Below, in pieces: positions 24,701 through 39,700 of a stretch of 64,000 bases of DNA. Both the position numbers and the translations under genes were made by a program. The DNA is taken from the NCBI RefSeq assembly GCF_004210375.1, contig NC_134837.1, positions 157,955,310 through 158,019,309 of the forward strand, written 5' to 3'. The notes beneath the pieces were generated by a model. The model saw only the letters and a list, made by a program, of their open reading frames with translations. It was not told the origin of the DNA and did no database searches. Within the stretch, counting starts at the first letter, position 1; the number at the start of each line of letters is the position of its first letter. This stretch comes from Tachypleus tridentatus. Lineage: Eukaryota > Arthropoda > Merostomata > Xiphosura > Limulidae.

Positions 24701-27700
24701 TTTCATGTAGATACTCATAGTAAATTCAGAATTATAGTCAATATTCCTTCTCCAATATGTGTTGATTCATTTGACAGACCCTATGTGCATTTGGTTAAAA
24801 TGAAATACTAAAGGAGAAACTATACCTTAAATCTCAATTTTGTTTCTCAAATGTTCTTTTTCTTTTATTAAAGTTACTCAATGTTGATGATTTTACTGTA
24901 GGTAGGATTTTCTGTTAATTTATGTAGTTGTATATGATCATTTGTTATTTTATACTTATAACATTATTAGAAACAGCAGTAATATGTTAAGCTATATAAT
25001 AATTGTTAAACATATAACAGATATCTTGACAAGTAATATAGAATCATTAACCCTTAAATGGCAGCCATCATCAAATGATGCTGCTACCTGCAACATTCCT
25101 GCTGTTTATGGGTTAACTGAAATAGATAATATTTGCAGGAAACATAATTAAACTATTGACTAAATAGTCAGACATTCTAATTCAGAGTTTTCTCTACATT
25201 ACCACTTTTAATAAATTTACTGCATTTGTTTCAGTTGGATACATGTGACAAATATTGTTGGATGTGTATTGCACAGTGTTCTCAGTTTTACAAAAACAAT
25301 AGCATATCTTCAAATACCTTGATCATTTGAGAATCTTGCCTTAAAATATATAAGCCAACGTGCTGAGATGCAAAAGAATGTTGTTTGGTTGGCTACAGTC
25401 AGTATACTATAAACCTTGAAAGCTATAATTGTGATTAATGCTTATTAACAGGAAAATTACAGAATTTTAACAGGAGTGGTTATAGATTTTGAACATTAAC
25501 AACCATCCAACTTCAGTGAATTAACTTCAAAATGTTATTATTTCCTTAAGGGCATGAAATATCTTTGTTGGCAAAAAATCAGATTATAAGCAATGTGAAG
25601 CCAGCCAAGAAAAGACAACTAACTAGCTTAAGGAGATGTAAAAATATCAACTCAATATTAATTTGCTAGATATGGATCTAGATCATCAATAAAATATTCA
25701 GTTCTGAACCATATAAAAGACTTAGTATAGTTTGTAAAACAGTTATATATCAATTTCAACCATTATTTGTAATAACTATTTTTAACAGTTATTATAAATT
25801 GTATTGTTATTTGTATATTAATATTATTTTAATTAAGTAAGAAAATTGTGTGTATTAATCAATCTTGTTGGCAAATATCAAAAGTTTCATACATATTAAC
25901 ATTCAATTAACTTCAAAATTAAAATCAAAATTTCTGGCTACTGGAAATCTTAATATGTAAGTAAGTAACATAATAAATTGGAGATTTGTTCAAAGTAAAT
26001 TATAATATGTAACAAACTAAGTTTGCTAACACCAATATTCACTGTGTTAGTAGTATGAAACATGGCAGAGGTACTAAGTGTGGAAATTTTCATTTCATGT
26101 CAAGAGCATTAATCCCATCTTTAAACAATAATTCTAAAAGTATAAAGGTTAGAAGTTTCAGTTGCTTGTTTCTTTATTCCTAAGTTTGTAATAACAAGTT
26201 TTTCTCAATTCACTCACAGATGTAATTTATGTAGAGAGAGAAAATCACAAACTACCATCCATTAAAAAAATATATTTAGCTTATTTACAGTACAGGAAAA
26301 TTTTAAAATAAGGCATTTACTGCTGTAAAAAAACATGAGTGAAGATAACATTTTTAAATGTTAACATTATTAATACAGTTGTACTATACCAAAATACACT
26401 GTGTACTGAAAATAATGTTTGACAGCAGCTGTGAGTCCAACGTGTTGTTCTTACAAAGACTTAACTTTGTCTTAATTTCATACTCAGTAACAACTTGTAT
26501 GTCATAAAGATGCAAACATTGAGTACTTTTTATAATAGCACTGCACTTCAAAACATCAAACTACAAGTATAAATATACATTTCTTTTCTAAAAACTTGGA
26601 TCTATTGCAGATAGAACACATAACACAGTTTCATAATTTACCCAAATGTAGTTTTCAGAGAAAATGGTGTATTCCTACCTGAGATTCTAAATCCTTCTTC
26701 AACTGGTCTCTGAAGGCTCTGGCATTTTGTTCTTCCTCCTCTGATTGTTTGGTGGCTAATTCCATTTCTTTCACCAACTCCTCTCTTTCTCTCAATTTCT
26801 CCTGTTGTTGCTTTAAATTTTGTTCCAACTTTTCTTCCATTTGAGCTTTAAGACCAAATAATACCTGAAGAAATATCACAATATAACACAATAATGAGGT
26901 TAACAGTACATAAACAGATATAAAACAAATACAGTGTATAATAATGTTATCAATATGCAACACCTTCACACAAGAAAATTCATATTCTTAACAACAAAAA
27001 GTTCACATTAACAACTTTCAAAATGTATAAACTTTTATAAACTAATGGTAGCAAAAATTCTATGTGCATGTGTTTCTAATATAAATTTCAGGAAGGTTGT
27101 TTAGGTATGTAAAGATAATGCAAATGCTCCTCAATTAGAAGTGAAATTATTTATTTGGTACTAAAAGTTCAATTACAGTAAAATTATTAAAATATCCTAC
27201 AAATCTCAATCAATTATACTTACCATAAGTACATGCACGAGAAATGGAATCACATTATACCTTTCCCACTGGAAAGCTCTCCTAAGCTTGTTACAAGTGA
27301 AATGTTAAAAATTATATAAAATTATGTATATTTTCTCACATTTTTTAGGGTATAATGTTTCTTGCTTTTTCTCAATTTAGTATTAAAGTTTACAAAATAT
27401 GGTCATTATTTAAAACAATTAATAACAATATATTTCAGTGATAAGTTTCAGGACTGAGAAAAATGCCTTGGAAACCTAGACAAGATAAAGGATAGTTGAA
27501 ATAGTAATTTTTAACCATACTTGTTGGAAACTTGTTAGACCAGTTATAAATTTAAATTTAGTTTTATTCTTACTTCACTATAATCTGCTTTGTTATCTAG
27601 AACTTTGCATATATGATCATACATTACACCTATTTACATAAGCAAAAAGTTCATTTTGCACAAAGCTATTTGAGGCCTATCTGCATTAACCATCCTTAAC

Positions 27701-30700
27701 TTTGAAATAAACAGAGAATAAACATCACCTACTCGTGGGTTATTATTGTCAGACCAAATACCAATATTTAACCATCACTCTTATAATGCACTAACAACTC
27801 TGAAGTATGGAATGTGTTTTTCTTTTTGTGATAATATGGAACAAGCCATAAAACCTCAGATCCACAGTTTATCACACTAACTACTAAGTCACACTCAGAA
27901 TAAGGTAAAATGAAAAATATGATAAACACATCTAAGTACATGCACAGTTTCATTTCTAACATGTTGCACGTTATTCACCAGTGTTGTCCTAGTACCAATA
28001 TTTATTGTAGGTTTTATCAGTTGATTTAGTTACCTCATTTAATAGCTTTTCACGTGCTAGTCTCTCTCTTTCCCATTCTGCTTCTCTTTTTTGCCACATT
28101 CTTTCTGCTTCTTCTCTGCAGGAAATGTTTTTTTATGTTATAAAATTATTAAATATTTTTAATCACACAAAATAATCTAATCACAAAAATATTTTAAAGT
28201 TCTTTAGTAGTATTTTTGTGACCTTAAAATAAAAAATACAATATTGATACAGCATTAATGTTTCCTTTGTCTTAATAGTTATTCTGCTTAATTACAAGAT
28301 TTCACATTATTAATAGGAAGTGTGTGTAATGCTTTTAATTATTAAAATAAACTTATAAACTTTCCTTATATTTTATCTTTCAAGTTTTATATGAAATTCC
28401 TCTCAACCCCAAGTTAAACATCACTGTGACTTAATCTCTAAATTTTCCATAAAACTCATTTTTAAAATTGTATGAGCATACTTAAACCAACATCCAAACT
28501 ACTTTTGCAATAAATAAAAAGCTATTAAAATTTACATAAGCTCATATTCTAAAATGCAAAAACAATGACACTTTTTAACTTGTACTCAAGTTTTATGTAC
28601 ATAGATCAAACACTAAACTGACAATACTCATTAAAAACACCAGGATTCTTATTTTTAACAACAAACAAAACATGTCTATGGTGAGGTAAAGTTATCAAAT
28701 TTTGTTTCTTCCTGACTAAATCATAAATGTTATCATAAAAATGTTTGAAAACTTGTACTTTAATACCTGTTTTTCTAATAAAGCATAAATTAATTCTATA
28801 TTAGATAAAGTAACTTTAAAAAATTTCGAGGAGAAGGTATACGTGAGAGCCTTTAAATATTTACATTAAACAAAGTTATCAACTAAATCACATAGCTGTA
28901 TTAACAGTTTAATTTACAGTGTTATCAAACTCTTTTTGAATACTTCTTTCTGCCTCAGGCATTCAGCACCTCCCAACAAAAATTTAGTATTTATTGTTAA
29001 TTATTTTTTTGATGAACTTTGGAAACTTAGGGACATTTATGATTTTTGTAAGGTATTTTTTCAAGCAACTAAATAGCAGACTTACCTTTTTGAAACAGCA
29101 ATAAATACACTCACAATCATTTTGTTTATTGTATTTGGCATTGATTACAACTACATACTTTATAACTGAAAATACAGATGTTTAGAACTTTATTTAATAA
29201 GTTCTATTACCTTTAACATAAAAACTAAACTTATACTGGTTCTGTTCTAAACATTAAAAGCTTTATCTTTTATAAGAGCTGTAAAATAACTTCTAATGGA
29301 GCAGTGCAGCCAGGTATTTATAAAAGCAAACAGCCAGCAGAGATTTTCACTGAATACTTAAAAGCAAAGAAACTCCAATTCAATTAAAACAGCTAACATA
29401 TTATCTAGGAACAAACCATAAATAATAGTGTAAAGCTTCAACTGGTTTAAACAGTAAATCCAAATCTATAGCTTATGTCTGATATTTCAAGTAGTAAAGC
29501 TTATCGTTGAAAGAATTATATTGTTATAACAATAAACTTCTACCTGTAGTAAACAAAAGCTCTAAGTTATAGATTGAAATTCTAAAACTTAAGATAATAA
29601 TAAGCACCATTTTTTATCCTACTCATCTATGGTTATAATTGCTTGATGAGAAGAGCTTCTTCAAATTTTCTGATAGAATATTTGCTGAGGATTTGTATAG
29701 AGAATGGAGGAGTTATTTGTTCATGATTAGTTAGAAATAGGATCTAGAGCTGCACATTTTTTATGCTGTAATTTAAAAAGAGTCAATATGTTCTTCTTCC
29801 CTTATGTGTGTGGGGTTGTTCCTGTATCACCAATATACATATGCCAGTAGATGTTACATGTAAATTGATAAACATTGGAGGTCATTGAATCTTTGGAAAA
29901 TTGTCTTTTTTTCTCATTTTACTTGTGCAATGCTAATTTTTGCAGATCATAGTTTCTGAAAATTTGCTTGATGTAAAAAGATGGATCTTCATTGTGCAAA
30001 AGGAGAGATTTTAGTTCAAAGTGCACTTAATTTTTTCACTATAGTTGATTTCAGTTTTACTTCTTCAATAAAAACACTTTTCTTGGAAGCTCTTGGATAA
30101 TGGAAGTTCAAGTTTAAAATAAGAGATTTATTAATTGGTTTGTGAAAAAAGATAAACTATGTGTTACTATTACTATCAACCATTATGATAGTGTGAAAAT
30201 CTAAACTCCTGCTATTATTCAAATGATTAAGGGAAATTGGATAGTGAAGTACAAATGTTATAAAGTGTAGATAATTGATAAAAGGAAAGCTTTCCTTTCA
30301 TACTTCAAACACACCACTGATACATCTAAGAGATCAAGACTAGAGATGATATCTTATCAAGTGCCATTGTTACAAATATGTGCATAAATATTACAGCATA
30401 AACAATAGTTATGAAATTACCCATTTTAGAAATCTTGTAGAGTTTCTCTGACAATGTCTACTGCCAGTTCACAAGTCTCCACTTGTTCATATGATTCAAT
30501 ATCAATACACACACTGTATTGATGTCATCTACAGACAGAGTTACAACAGTAATGTAAAGCGTGGTGTTGTGTTGGTCATTAAGTGAGGTTCATCTTTAAT
30601 TTGCAACAGCAGGTCTTGTGTATTATTTAAGCATGTTGGAATGTAATTCAGTTATAATACCAAAATTGTATGCATATACCAAAATAGACCTTTGGTGGCA

Positions 30701-33700
30701 GTGCCATATGCTGAGAATATGGGACTTCAGAGCATATCCAATTTATGATCTTTTGATAAACCATATAATTCTGTAGTGTAGCTACTAGAGGGATTAAGTA
30801 TATCTAGAAACATCTTATGAAAGTTACTGGATTTTGTTAATTCATAAATAATGTCGTTTTTCATCTCAGCTTTTTTAGTGGAGTCATTGTTAAGTATTCA
30901 AGTTCATTCTCATCTTTTAGGTAATCAAATATTTGGTATTTGTAACTGTTTTTGCTCATACCCACAAAACATTTACATCTGTCAAGTTCTTTGATAATGG
31001 TGTTATTATCTTTAAGTTTTTTTTAAGATCTAACTGTTCTTGGTGACACAAGTTAGGCTTAGCCTGATGTTTTTAGTCTTCATAAAACATTCCTGATCTT
31101 TTCCTTTACTTCTGATATTTTCAACATCTTTATTAGTATAAAAAGGTTGTCACTTGGTTCTACCAAAACAATATTTATTGAGACATGTATGCTATATGAT
31201 TTATTACATCTGCAGTTGAAAAACATTTTAGGAGTGGAATTAATGCTTAAATGTGTGTTATCTTTTCAATGTAAACTGTACAAGAGGTTGAGTTAATGAT
31301 TTTCTATTGTATACAACAAACCCTTTATTGCTGTTCACATCAAAAAAGACAGTTGTTTCACTATTTTCACAGAAATTATTCCACTGAACTGAATAAAATG
31401 CTTGTTTGATGGAAAACAATGCATTGAAATGTACTTAGGTGAGAAGTTTAGTTATCCCTGCAAAACCAGGTCTTTATGCTGACAGGTTCAAAGAAGACAT
31501 CTGAACCATGATGTCATTTCCTACTCTTACTTTAACTGTTGACATGTTTTGCTGGTCTTTACTAACATTTGTGATGAAAGTCTTTGGTTTGGTGGTTCAT
31601 TTATCACACATGCTTCTCCATTTCTTGCATGATATTCTTTCCCTTCCTTACACAAATTTTCTGGTTTAATGTTCATTAACCAAGTGTAAAAACTGGGAAA
31701 TTTTTCTTAGAAGATAATTAAATCTATTTGGTTTTGTGGAATCAGTCTTCAAACATTAATTTTTCTTTGAAAATACTGTTATTATTCATTCATAACATCA
31801 GAGAGAAACCTAATTAACCTTTTCAGTGATTTCCGATATTCCTTAATAAAATCTGGTAATTTGAAATGAATCCAAATACCTTTAGAAAGATATTATACCA
31901 GTGACACTAGAGTAGAGTAAGTGCTTGTGACTAAGTGTTTATGTTAGGGTTAACAAGGCTGAACTATGATATCATGGTTGACATTTGAAAATTCACTATT
32001 TAATATTGGTAGTGCATACTAGGGTACAAAAGACAGGTAGCAATTTATTGTTCCACCAATAAGCTTTACTGCTTAACATATCAAATATGCACTATAGATT
32101 CTATGAGAATTTACTATTTCAACCAATCAAAAATGTGTATTGTTAGATAGTGTGTTTTAATAGATAGCCCCTAAAGAAGCTTTAAATCAAAACACTGAGT
32201 TTCCAATTAAAGAAAAAAAAATTTAAATTTGGTGTTAAGAGTGTTCATTACTAGCATTAAAACATCTTTAATACTGTAATATGCATTAAAAAATTAAAAT
32301 GGTGACTGTCTTCAAAAATTAATCTTACATTTTTTTTAGCATCAGATTCAGTCTTTTCTACATATTGCCTTGTTTCTTTTAATCTTGTTTATGCTAAATA
32401 AAGTGTATTTGTTCCAATGTTGATGGTGTCTTTAGCAGTCAACTGATACAATGATACCATTTCTTCTTGTAAAGAAGTTTGATTGTTTTTTTACTCTGAG
32501 CTGTCTTTAACTGAACTATCATAAAATATCCAAGTATAGGTTCCCTGTTTTTACAATCATTTGTATTACAGGCAGCAATGTTAACTACCTACATTACATG
32601 TGTATAATGGACAATTCTTTCTCAAATCCAAACTACTCTTTCACTTCTTGAAAATCTCTTTTGTAAGGTGACGACTTAAAGTAGAACAGATTAATAACTA
32701 ATTTCATTTTCCACTAGTAATAGATTTATTATTATATATTTATTTTAATATCTATGTTTGTTTCAGTTTAATATATACTTAGATATGCATTTCACATATA
32801 CTACTAAATTTGCATTGTGAAAGTCACAATTACCTAAAGTTGTAGAAGATTCTCAAGTGTAAAAATCAATATATGTTTTAGTCTGTTGCCAGCTAAGCTT
32901 TTCAAAACCTTGCCTGATAATTATAAAAGGTAGCCATCACAGTCCATGGAGAGACAGTTTGACATTGTTGGTTTGTTACAATCAGTGTACTATAAACCTC
33001 AGAAGCTATAATTGTGATAAATGTTAATATTTGGAAAACTATGGATATAAGGTCAGGAAGATTTATAGATTTTAAATATTACAAACCTTTCAGTTTTAGA
33101 GAATTAACTTCAGACATTAAGATTTCAACAAGGACATCAAACACCTTCATCAGACAAAAGTCAGCTTGAAACAACAAGCCAGTTAAAAACAGAGAACTAG
33201 AAAGTTTATCAACTCAAAATTAATTTGTTCATCATAAACCATCAGTGAAATATTCAGTTCCAGACCACATAGAAGACTCAGTACTGTTTGCAAGTTTGTA
33301 CACCTTTTGTATATAAATCATTATTTGTGATAACTTATAAATTGTATTGTTTGTATATTGAAATGTGTTAAAAACGAAAATTGTGTGTATAAATCATGCT
33401 GACAAATATCATAAATATGATACATAACATTCAATTAACTTCTAAGTTCAAATTAAAATTTCCAGCTATTTGAAAACATAATAGGTACCACAATAAAAAG
33501 TTCAGAGATAAGTTATAATACTTAACACACAATGCACATTTAGACCTTAAAAAAATTAAATTAAAAAAAATTGTGTACTACATATACATTACAGGGAATG
33601 AATGTAATTAAAGTTGGCAGGCATGATATTTTTATTTCCTCTTTGATCTGGTTCCATATTTCCTTACTTACATTAGAGCTATCAGATCTGGAAACCACTT

Positions 33701-36700
33701 CCGTACAATAAGTTTGTTTGGAAACATCTGTATCCTTTGCATTTTCAAACATCAGTTCCTTCAAGAACTCAACAACTAGTTCTCACTCTGATCTGACAAA
33801 GAGAGCACACTGTTTCAGACTTAAGAGATATCAGTTTTATTATACAATGGCATGAGCTGCAGGAGCATTTCATATCCTGTCTTACAAGGTCTTTAGAAGC
33901 AAGTTCTTAAACCATCCAATATAAGGTAAGATGTCTTGCATCTATCCAATTTACACTTCTCTACAACAACATTTACAAGTAATTATTCTGAACAACTGTC
34001 ACCTTCTAAAGAACTTCTGCTTATGTTATATGCTCTTTGATACTTTGACCCCACAGCTATAAAACATGCATGCTTGTTTCCCTCTTCTTCTAACATAACT
34101 GATAAACAATGTTTTTCACTAACACTAATGCTCTCACTGCTCAAGGCATCAGACAGGATTTTTAATAAAGAATTCTCTCTCTACTGTGCTCAATTTAGCT
34201 TCAGTCAAAGCCTGATGTTTGAGTACTTTGGACTGCATAACCTGCTTAAAACCAGAGCTGTCAATTATGAACAATTTTCTGTAGTATATGCAGCATCCTT
34301 TCAGTGAAAACACATCAGCTTTGCAACTTCCAAATTTAAATCCCTGTAAATCATTTTGTTTTAGTCAACTAGCTAAAAAACAATTTTGGAAGAATACATT
34401 TCTGGATTCAAATAACACTATGTAACAAAAGTTTTACTTTTTCTTGTTCCTGGGCAGAAAGTGTTATTTCCCAATTGCTTATGCCTAAAGTAAATGGAAA
34501 AGACCTATTTTTCTCTTCAAACTTTGCTTTTGTGGCCTGGGTAATGAAATTTTCAAATTTACCCATTTTCCAGAACATTCAAGGTAGATTCAGTGTTGAG
34601 CAGCTGATAGATAATTTTCTCAAACTTTCTAGAATGTTGCAGAACTTACCTTTAGAATTTAAATATCTTTTGATGCACCTCAAGAGAAATACAACAGCAT
34701 CAAGACCCTGCTAGAAGCCTTGAAATATGATGAGCATAGCTAGGAGGTTATCAGAGATTTCAAAATGGTAGCATTCCTGAAGGATCTCCAAGGAGGCTTT
34801 ACCAAGTTTAACTATTATCTTTGCTTTTGGGACAGCAGGGACATCACAATGCACTACAACAGGAAGCACTGGCCATGATGGACTGAGTTCTCTATGGGAG
34901 GCAAAATTTCAAGTGTGAGCCACTAGTGGACTTCCAAAAGATGTTTGTTCCCACCATTGCATACAAAATTGTGTCTTATGAAACAATTTTGTCACAGCTC
35001 TTAATAAGGAGTCTGCAGCCTTCAAGACTTCTTCCCTAAGCTGTTTGAGACAAAGGTCAAAGCTGGTGACTTCGTTGGACCACAAATAAAGAAGATCCTG
35101 GACTGCACAGAATTCCCCAAGAAGCTCAGTTGGAAGGAAAAAAAGCTTGCAACAGCTTTGTTGCAGTGGTTCAGGGCTTATTGGGCAATCACAGGGCCGA
35201 AAGTTATGTGGAACTTGTTGAGGTTCTGGTGAAGAACTATAGCAAAATAGGCTGCAGGATGTCCCTGAAAATCCATATTCTTGACACTCATCTTGATAAA
35301 TTCAAGGAGCACATACTCAGAGGAGCAAAAATAGCACTTCCACTAAGATATACTGGACTTTGAACGCTGTTACCAATGAGCATATAAAGACAACATGATG
35401 GGAGACATATATTGGAAGCTGATATGTGAAAGTGATTTACATTACAGTTGCAAATCTCGAAAACTACTCACTTCTAAATATTTTGGTTCATTTTTGTATT
35501 ACTTTAGTATAAATGCATGTAAATCTTTATTGATATGTTGTTTATTATTTGTGAATGGAAATGTGCAAATTTGCCTATTTTTACATAGAAAATAGGTTAA
35601 TTTCTAAATTTCATTATACAGGTCACAAAAGCAAAGTTTGAAAGAAATAGTGGCCATTTTCTGTACTTTTACAACATAAGCAATTAAGAAATAACACATA
35701 CTATCCAGGAACAAAAATTGTGTTACACAGTGTAATAACTAAAATTTTCCAAACATCATTAAAAAAAAACAACAAAAAAACATCAATATACAGTGAAATC
35801 TCCTTAGAACAGCCTATCAGAAACAAAAAGCACAGGATACCTCTGTAAACGAACAAGAAACCTATTTCTAGACAAGACTAGCTATAAGAGATTTTAATTT
35901 ATAAGTAGCCAAGTATAAGTGAAAGAGACACCACTATACTCCTTCAGTCTTTATTCACTGAGAAGTGTGCAGGAATATTTCCACTTAATTATAGCTTATC
36001 ACATTAATAAAAACATGTTATGGAACTATCAATATTCATTTTTTTAGGTATACTAATGATGAAACAGAAATTGAGAATTCATTGGAAATAATGGTTTCAG
36101 TTAGAAACTCAATAATATGTAGCTATGAAATATTTAAAGAATAACATGCAACAAAAACTTTGACTTCCCTTGCATACTCAGTTTCTTGGTGAGATATATA
36201 CAAAACTAAAAAAATTCTCAAATTTTTCTTAGGAATATCAACAAAATCCAAAATATCTGGGAATTTTAAGGATGCTTGAGAGCTTAAAATATCTATACAA
36301 AGTGGTTACGCACTATAACATTACTAATGTCATCTGGAAGTATAATATATTTCTATATTATTTCTCTATCAGACAAAAAGCTATTTTTGTATTGTGTTTC
36401 TGTCAGTTTATAATGAGTTTAAATTGTAAATGAATGCATCATGAAAATAATTCATGCATATCTCCAAAAGCAACTGATTTGTTGTTAAAATGTATCATTG
36501 ATGAAGTTTATGAACAACCAATAATTAAGTCAGTGTAAATTTTAATTATATGTAATAAAAAACTAAACTTACTGAAAAAGTAACTGAGATTCATTTTCTC
36601 TCTCTTTTTCTAGCTTTATCTGTTCTTGGATCATCTTCTGCATCAAATCAAGATCTGCTCTGGCTCTTTCTTTCTTAGCCTTTTCATTTTCCTGTTCTTT

Positions 36701-39700
36701 ACCTTCTTCTTTAGACAGGTACTCTAATAGTTGTTTATCTACTTCCTAAAAATACATAAGTAACAAAAACTTAATAAGTAACTGATATAGACACCTAAAA
36801 CAGACTTTCAGTTTGTAAAAACTACTTAATGAGTCAATAACGTAGGTCTGTGATCCTAAACTTCATAAAAGTTGTTTTGGTTTTTAATAATGGATTTGCT
36901 ATGATTCAACTATGCAGTTTTGAAATTATATACATTTTCTTCTATCACATATTTTTTTTTTTAGAAATCGGGAAGAAAAAACTCTTACATGCATCAAATT
37001 TACAATAAATCTACTACAAACAGAACATGCTTGGATTATTTACACAAACTTTTGTTGTCATAGTGACAAATAAATAATGGAGAAAAAAATAGTGTTTAAG
37101 TGCACACATATACAAATGCTAATCAGAAATGACACTTCATGTGGCCTGTTCACTATTTGTATACTAGCAATGTGTTTCTTGCGAGTTCTAGAACTGATAA
37201 CACTATCATGTCATGACTGGTCTAGAGAAATCTACAGCCAGTAAATGTCAGCATTTTAAGCGTCACAAAATGTGACCAAGTTTTAATAAACGTAATTTAT
37301 GTAAAAGTACATGTAACATTTTGTTGAAAATCTGTACAGGATGGACAAATGTGAATATAATTTTAAGATTAAGTGTACAGTAATTATTGTAAAGCATGTA
37401 AAAAAATAAAAAAAATAAACCATCACATCACTGTATTTAATTTAAAAACTTGTACGTGTGTTATGAGGTCATTCATTACATAGCATTATTTTATATGGAG
37501 AAAAACATTTGTCACACATCACCATTGAAACTTGCTTCCAACAAATAAACAAATCTAAATTCTAAGTTCAGATCAATGCAATAGTATTACACTTGTCAAC
37601 AACTGTTAAAGTTGGTAAAGAGCAATAACGAAGATTTAACAAAATTGATAGTTTGTTTTTGTTTTGTTTTTTGAATTTGCGCAAAGCTACACGAGGGCTA
37701 TCTGTGCTAGCCTTCCCTAAATTAGCAGTGTAAGACTAAAGGAAAGACAGCGAGTCATCACCACCCACCGTCAACTCTTGGGCTACTCTTTTACCAACGA
37801 ATTGGGGGATTGCCCATAGCATATTACTCCCCCATGGCTGAACGGCGAACATGTTTGATTTGATGGGGATTCAAACTCGTGACCCTCGGATTACAAGTTG
37901 AGTGCCTTATCCACCTGGCCTTGCCAGGCCAAACTGACAGTTCTAGATAAATTTTTATAAAACACATTATAGTTACTGTAGGAAAGATGGTTTTAACATC
38001 TCATCAACAAAACATAAAATAATAAAACTTTACATACCAGATCTTCTTGGACTTCTTGAGCTTTCTTTCTCAATTTATGTGTCCATTGTTTTGTTAATGC
38101 TATTCTAAAATAACAGATAATTTCATAGTTTTCATCTCATTAATCATCATAATAGCTAGAGTAGAAAAACATTTTAAAAGCTGTTACTTTTTGTTTTTAA
38201 AAACATCATTATTACATTTGCATAATATTATCCTCTTACTTGTAAAAATTAGCATTTTTGTTTTTGATAGCCATATCATCTGTCAATTTATATTGATCTA
38301 GAAACAAAAATTCAAGTCTATATTGTGTTACAACACATCCAAGAAAATTACTTCAATTTATTACAGCATTAAGGATGTAACAAAGTGGTATTATTCTATA
38401 TTGTTTTTACCTCTACTCAAAATCAATAATAAACAGCTTCAACATATCTGAAAGATACATTTTCAGTATGTAAGATTAATTCATTGACAGACAACAATAA
38501 TTTTGGGATAAAAAAATTATTTTTTTTAATCTGAAGATTATATTGCTCTAAGATACCCAACTACAATTTTTAATTCTGCTTCCTCCTGGTGACAGCTTTA
38601 GTATCAATAAACATTGTTAACAAGTTTCATTTACAAATAGTAATAACATTTCTGTGAATATCAACAAAAATTGTTACCTTCCCAATGGCCATTTTTGAGT
38701 GAAAAAAAATTCAACAAAAGTAAAATAACAACTTAGAATATCAAAGAATAATTATAAAATGTTCTATTTTCTATTATACTTTCAAAAGAAGCTCACCAGT
38801 ACTTAATCTATTCAATTCTGGTGTTTTGGGTCTTGTTTGAAAACATTACAACTTTTACAGATGATTCTGTGTTCTAACTTTTTAACCAGAATGGATGTCA
38901 AAAACATTAAACCAGAACTGAATACAAGTTTGTTTGTTTTTTATATTGAACCTGTAGTCATTTTCTACACTCAATGAAACTTAAACAGCTTGACTGTTAC
39001 CGAAATATAACTACATTCTTATCTAATATAATCTGCCAGTTTTCTTGAGGTATAATATATATATATTCAAACAATATTTGGGCAGTCTGTCTTTTGTATT
39101 CTATCTTTAAACACAAAGTAGTTCTCTATTCTCATGATGGGTTTAAGGATAACTCTTTCTACTTGTGGATAAATGTCTCACAAGATAATTTTTTCCAAGA
39201 CATGTTTATAACTGAATGGGAGTTTTATATAAAGAATCTTTTTTTTTGGGTACATCACATATCTCTTCTTTGAGAGTGGCTGCTTTTTTGATGCACTTAC
39301 TGATTATGCCAATGATTGCTTTCAGAGGAAAATTCTTTTTACTTGGACAGCATTTGATGTTATTTATCTTTATTCTGAATAGTTCTATATTGCTGGTAAG
39401 TGTCAGTTTTAGAATTCTAAAAAGATTTTCTGAGAATTTCTTTGAAATAAAACTATTAAATTAGAATATAATTCTCAAATGCTGGTTTATTGTGAAATCA
39501 GTTTTGAATTTCCTACTATTTTTGATAACCAAGGTGTTCAAGAATGATAAATAAGTTTTTTTTCATGGATAATTTAATATTCCACTGTTATTTATTTAGA
39601 TAATCAAGAAATTTGTCAAATAAATGCCATCCACATATCTTTTATTTGTTAATGGTTTAAATTTCTCTGGACATTTTTATAACCAAATTCTTTCATGATA

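Larger units (their letters stand above)
12761..26678 (-). other. TCHP: TCHP intron 11 (13.9 kb)
   Basis: Longest intron, split in composition: CpG-rich left of about 20 kb and CpG-poor right of it. It carries SINE copies E and F, a third SINE type, two Penelope-like relics, a Tc1-like relic, a GC-rich patch at 17.14-17.56 kb, a 115-bp tandem duplication, and one copy of the ~600-bp repeat. The stretches 13,161-14,320, 14,730-17,130, 17,560-17,955, 19,840-20,335, 21,260-22,005, 22,960-23,040 and 23,702-25,330 show nothing else recognisable. Confidence 0.8.
28116..36572 (-). other. TCHP: TCHP intron 9 (8.5 kb)
   Basis: Holds a decayed PLE (29.6-31.7 kb), copy B of the ~600-bp repeat and a fossil multicopy ORF (34.68-35.47 kb). 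The stretches 28,120-29,600, 31,700-32,900, 33,525-34,450 and 35,480-36,570 contain nothing else I can name. The minus frame at 33,561-33,764 is unconvincing. Confidence 0.8.
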
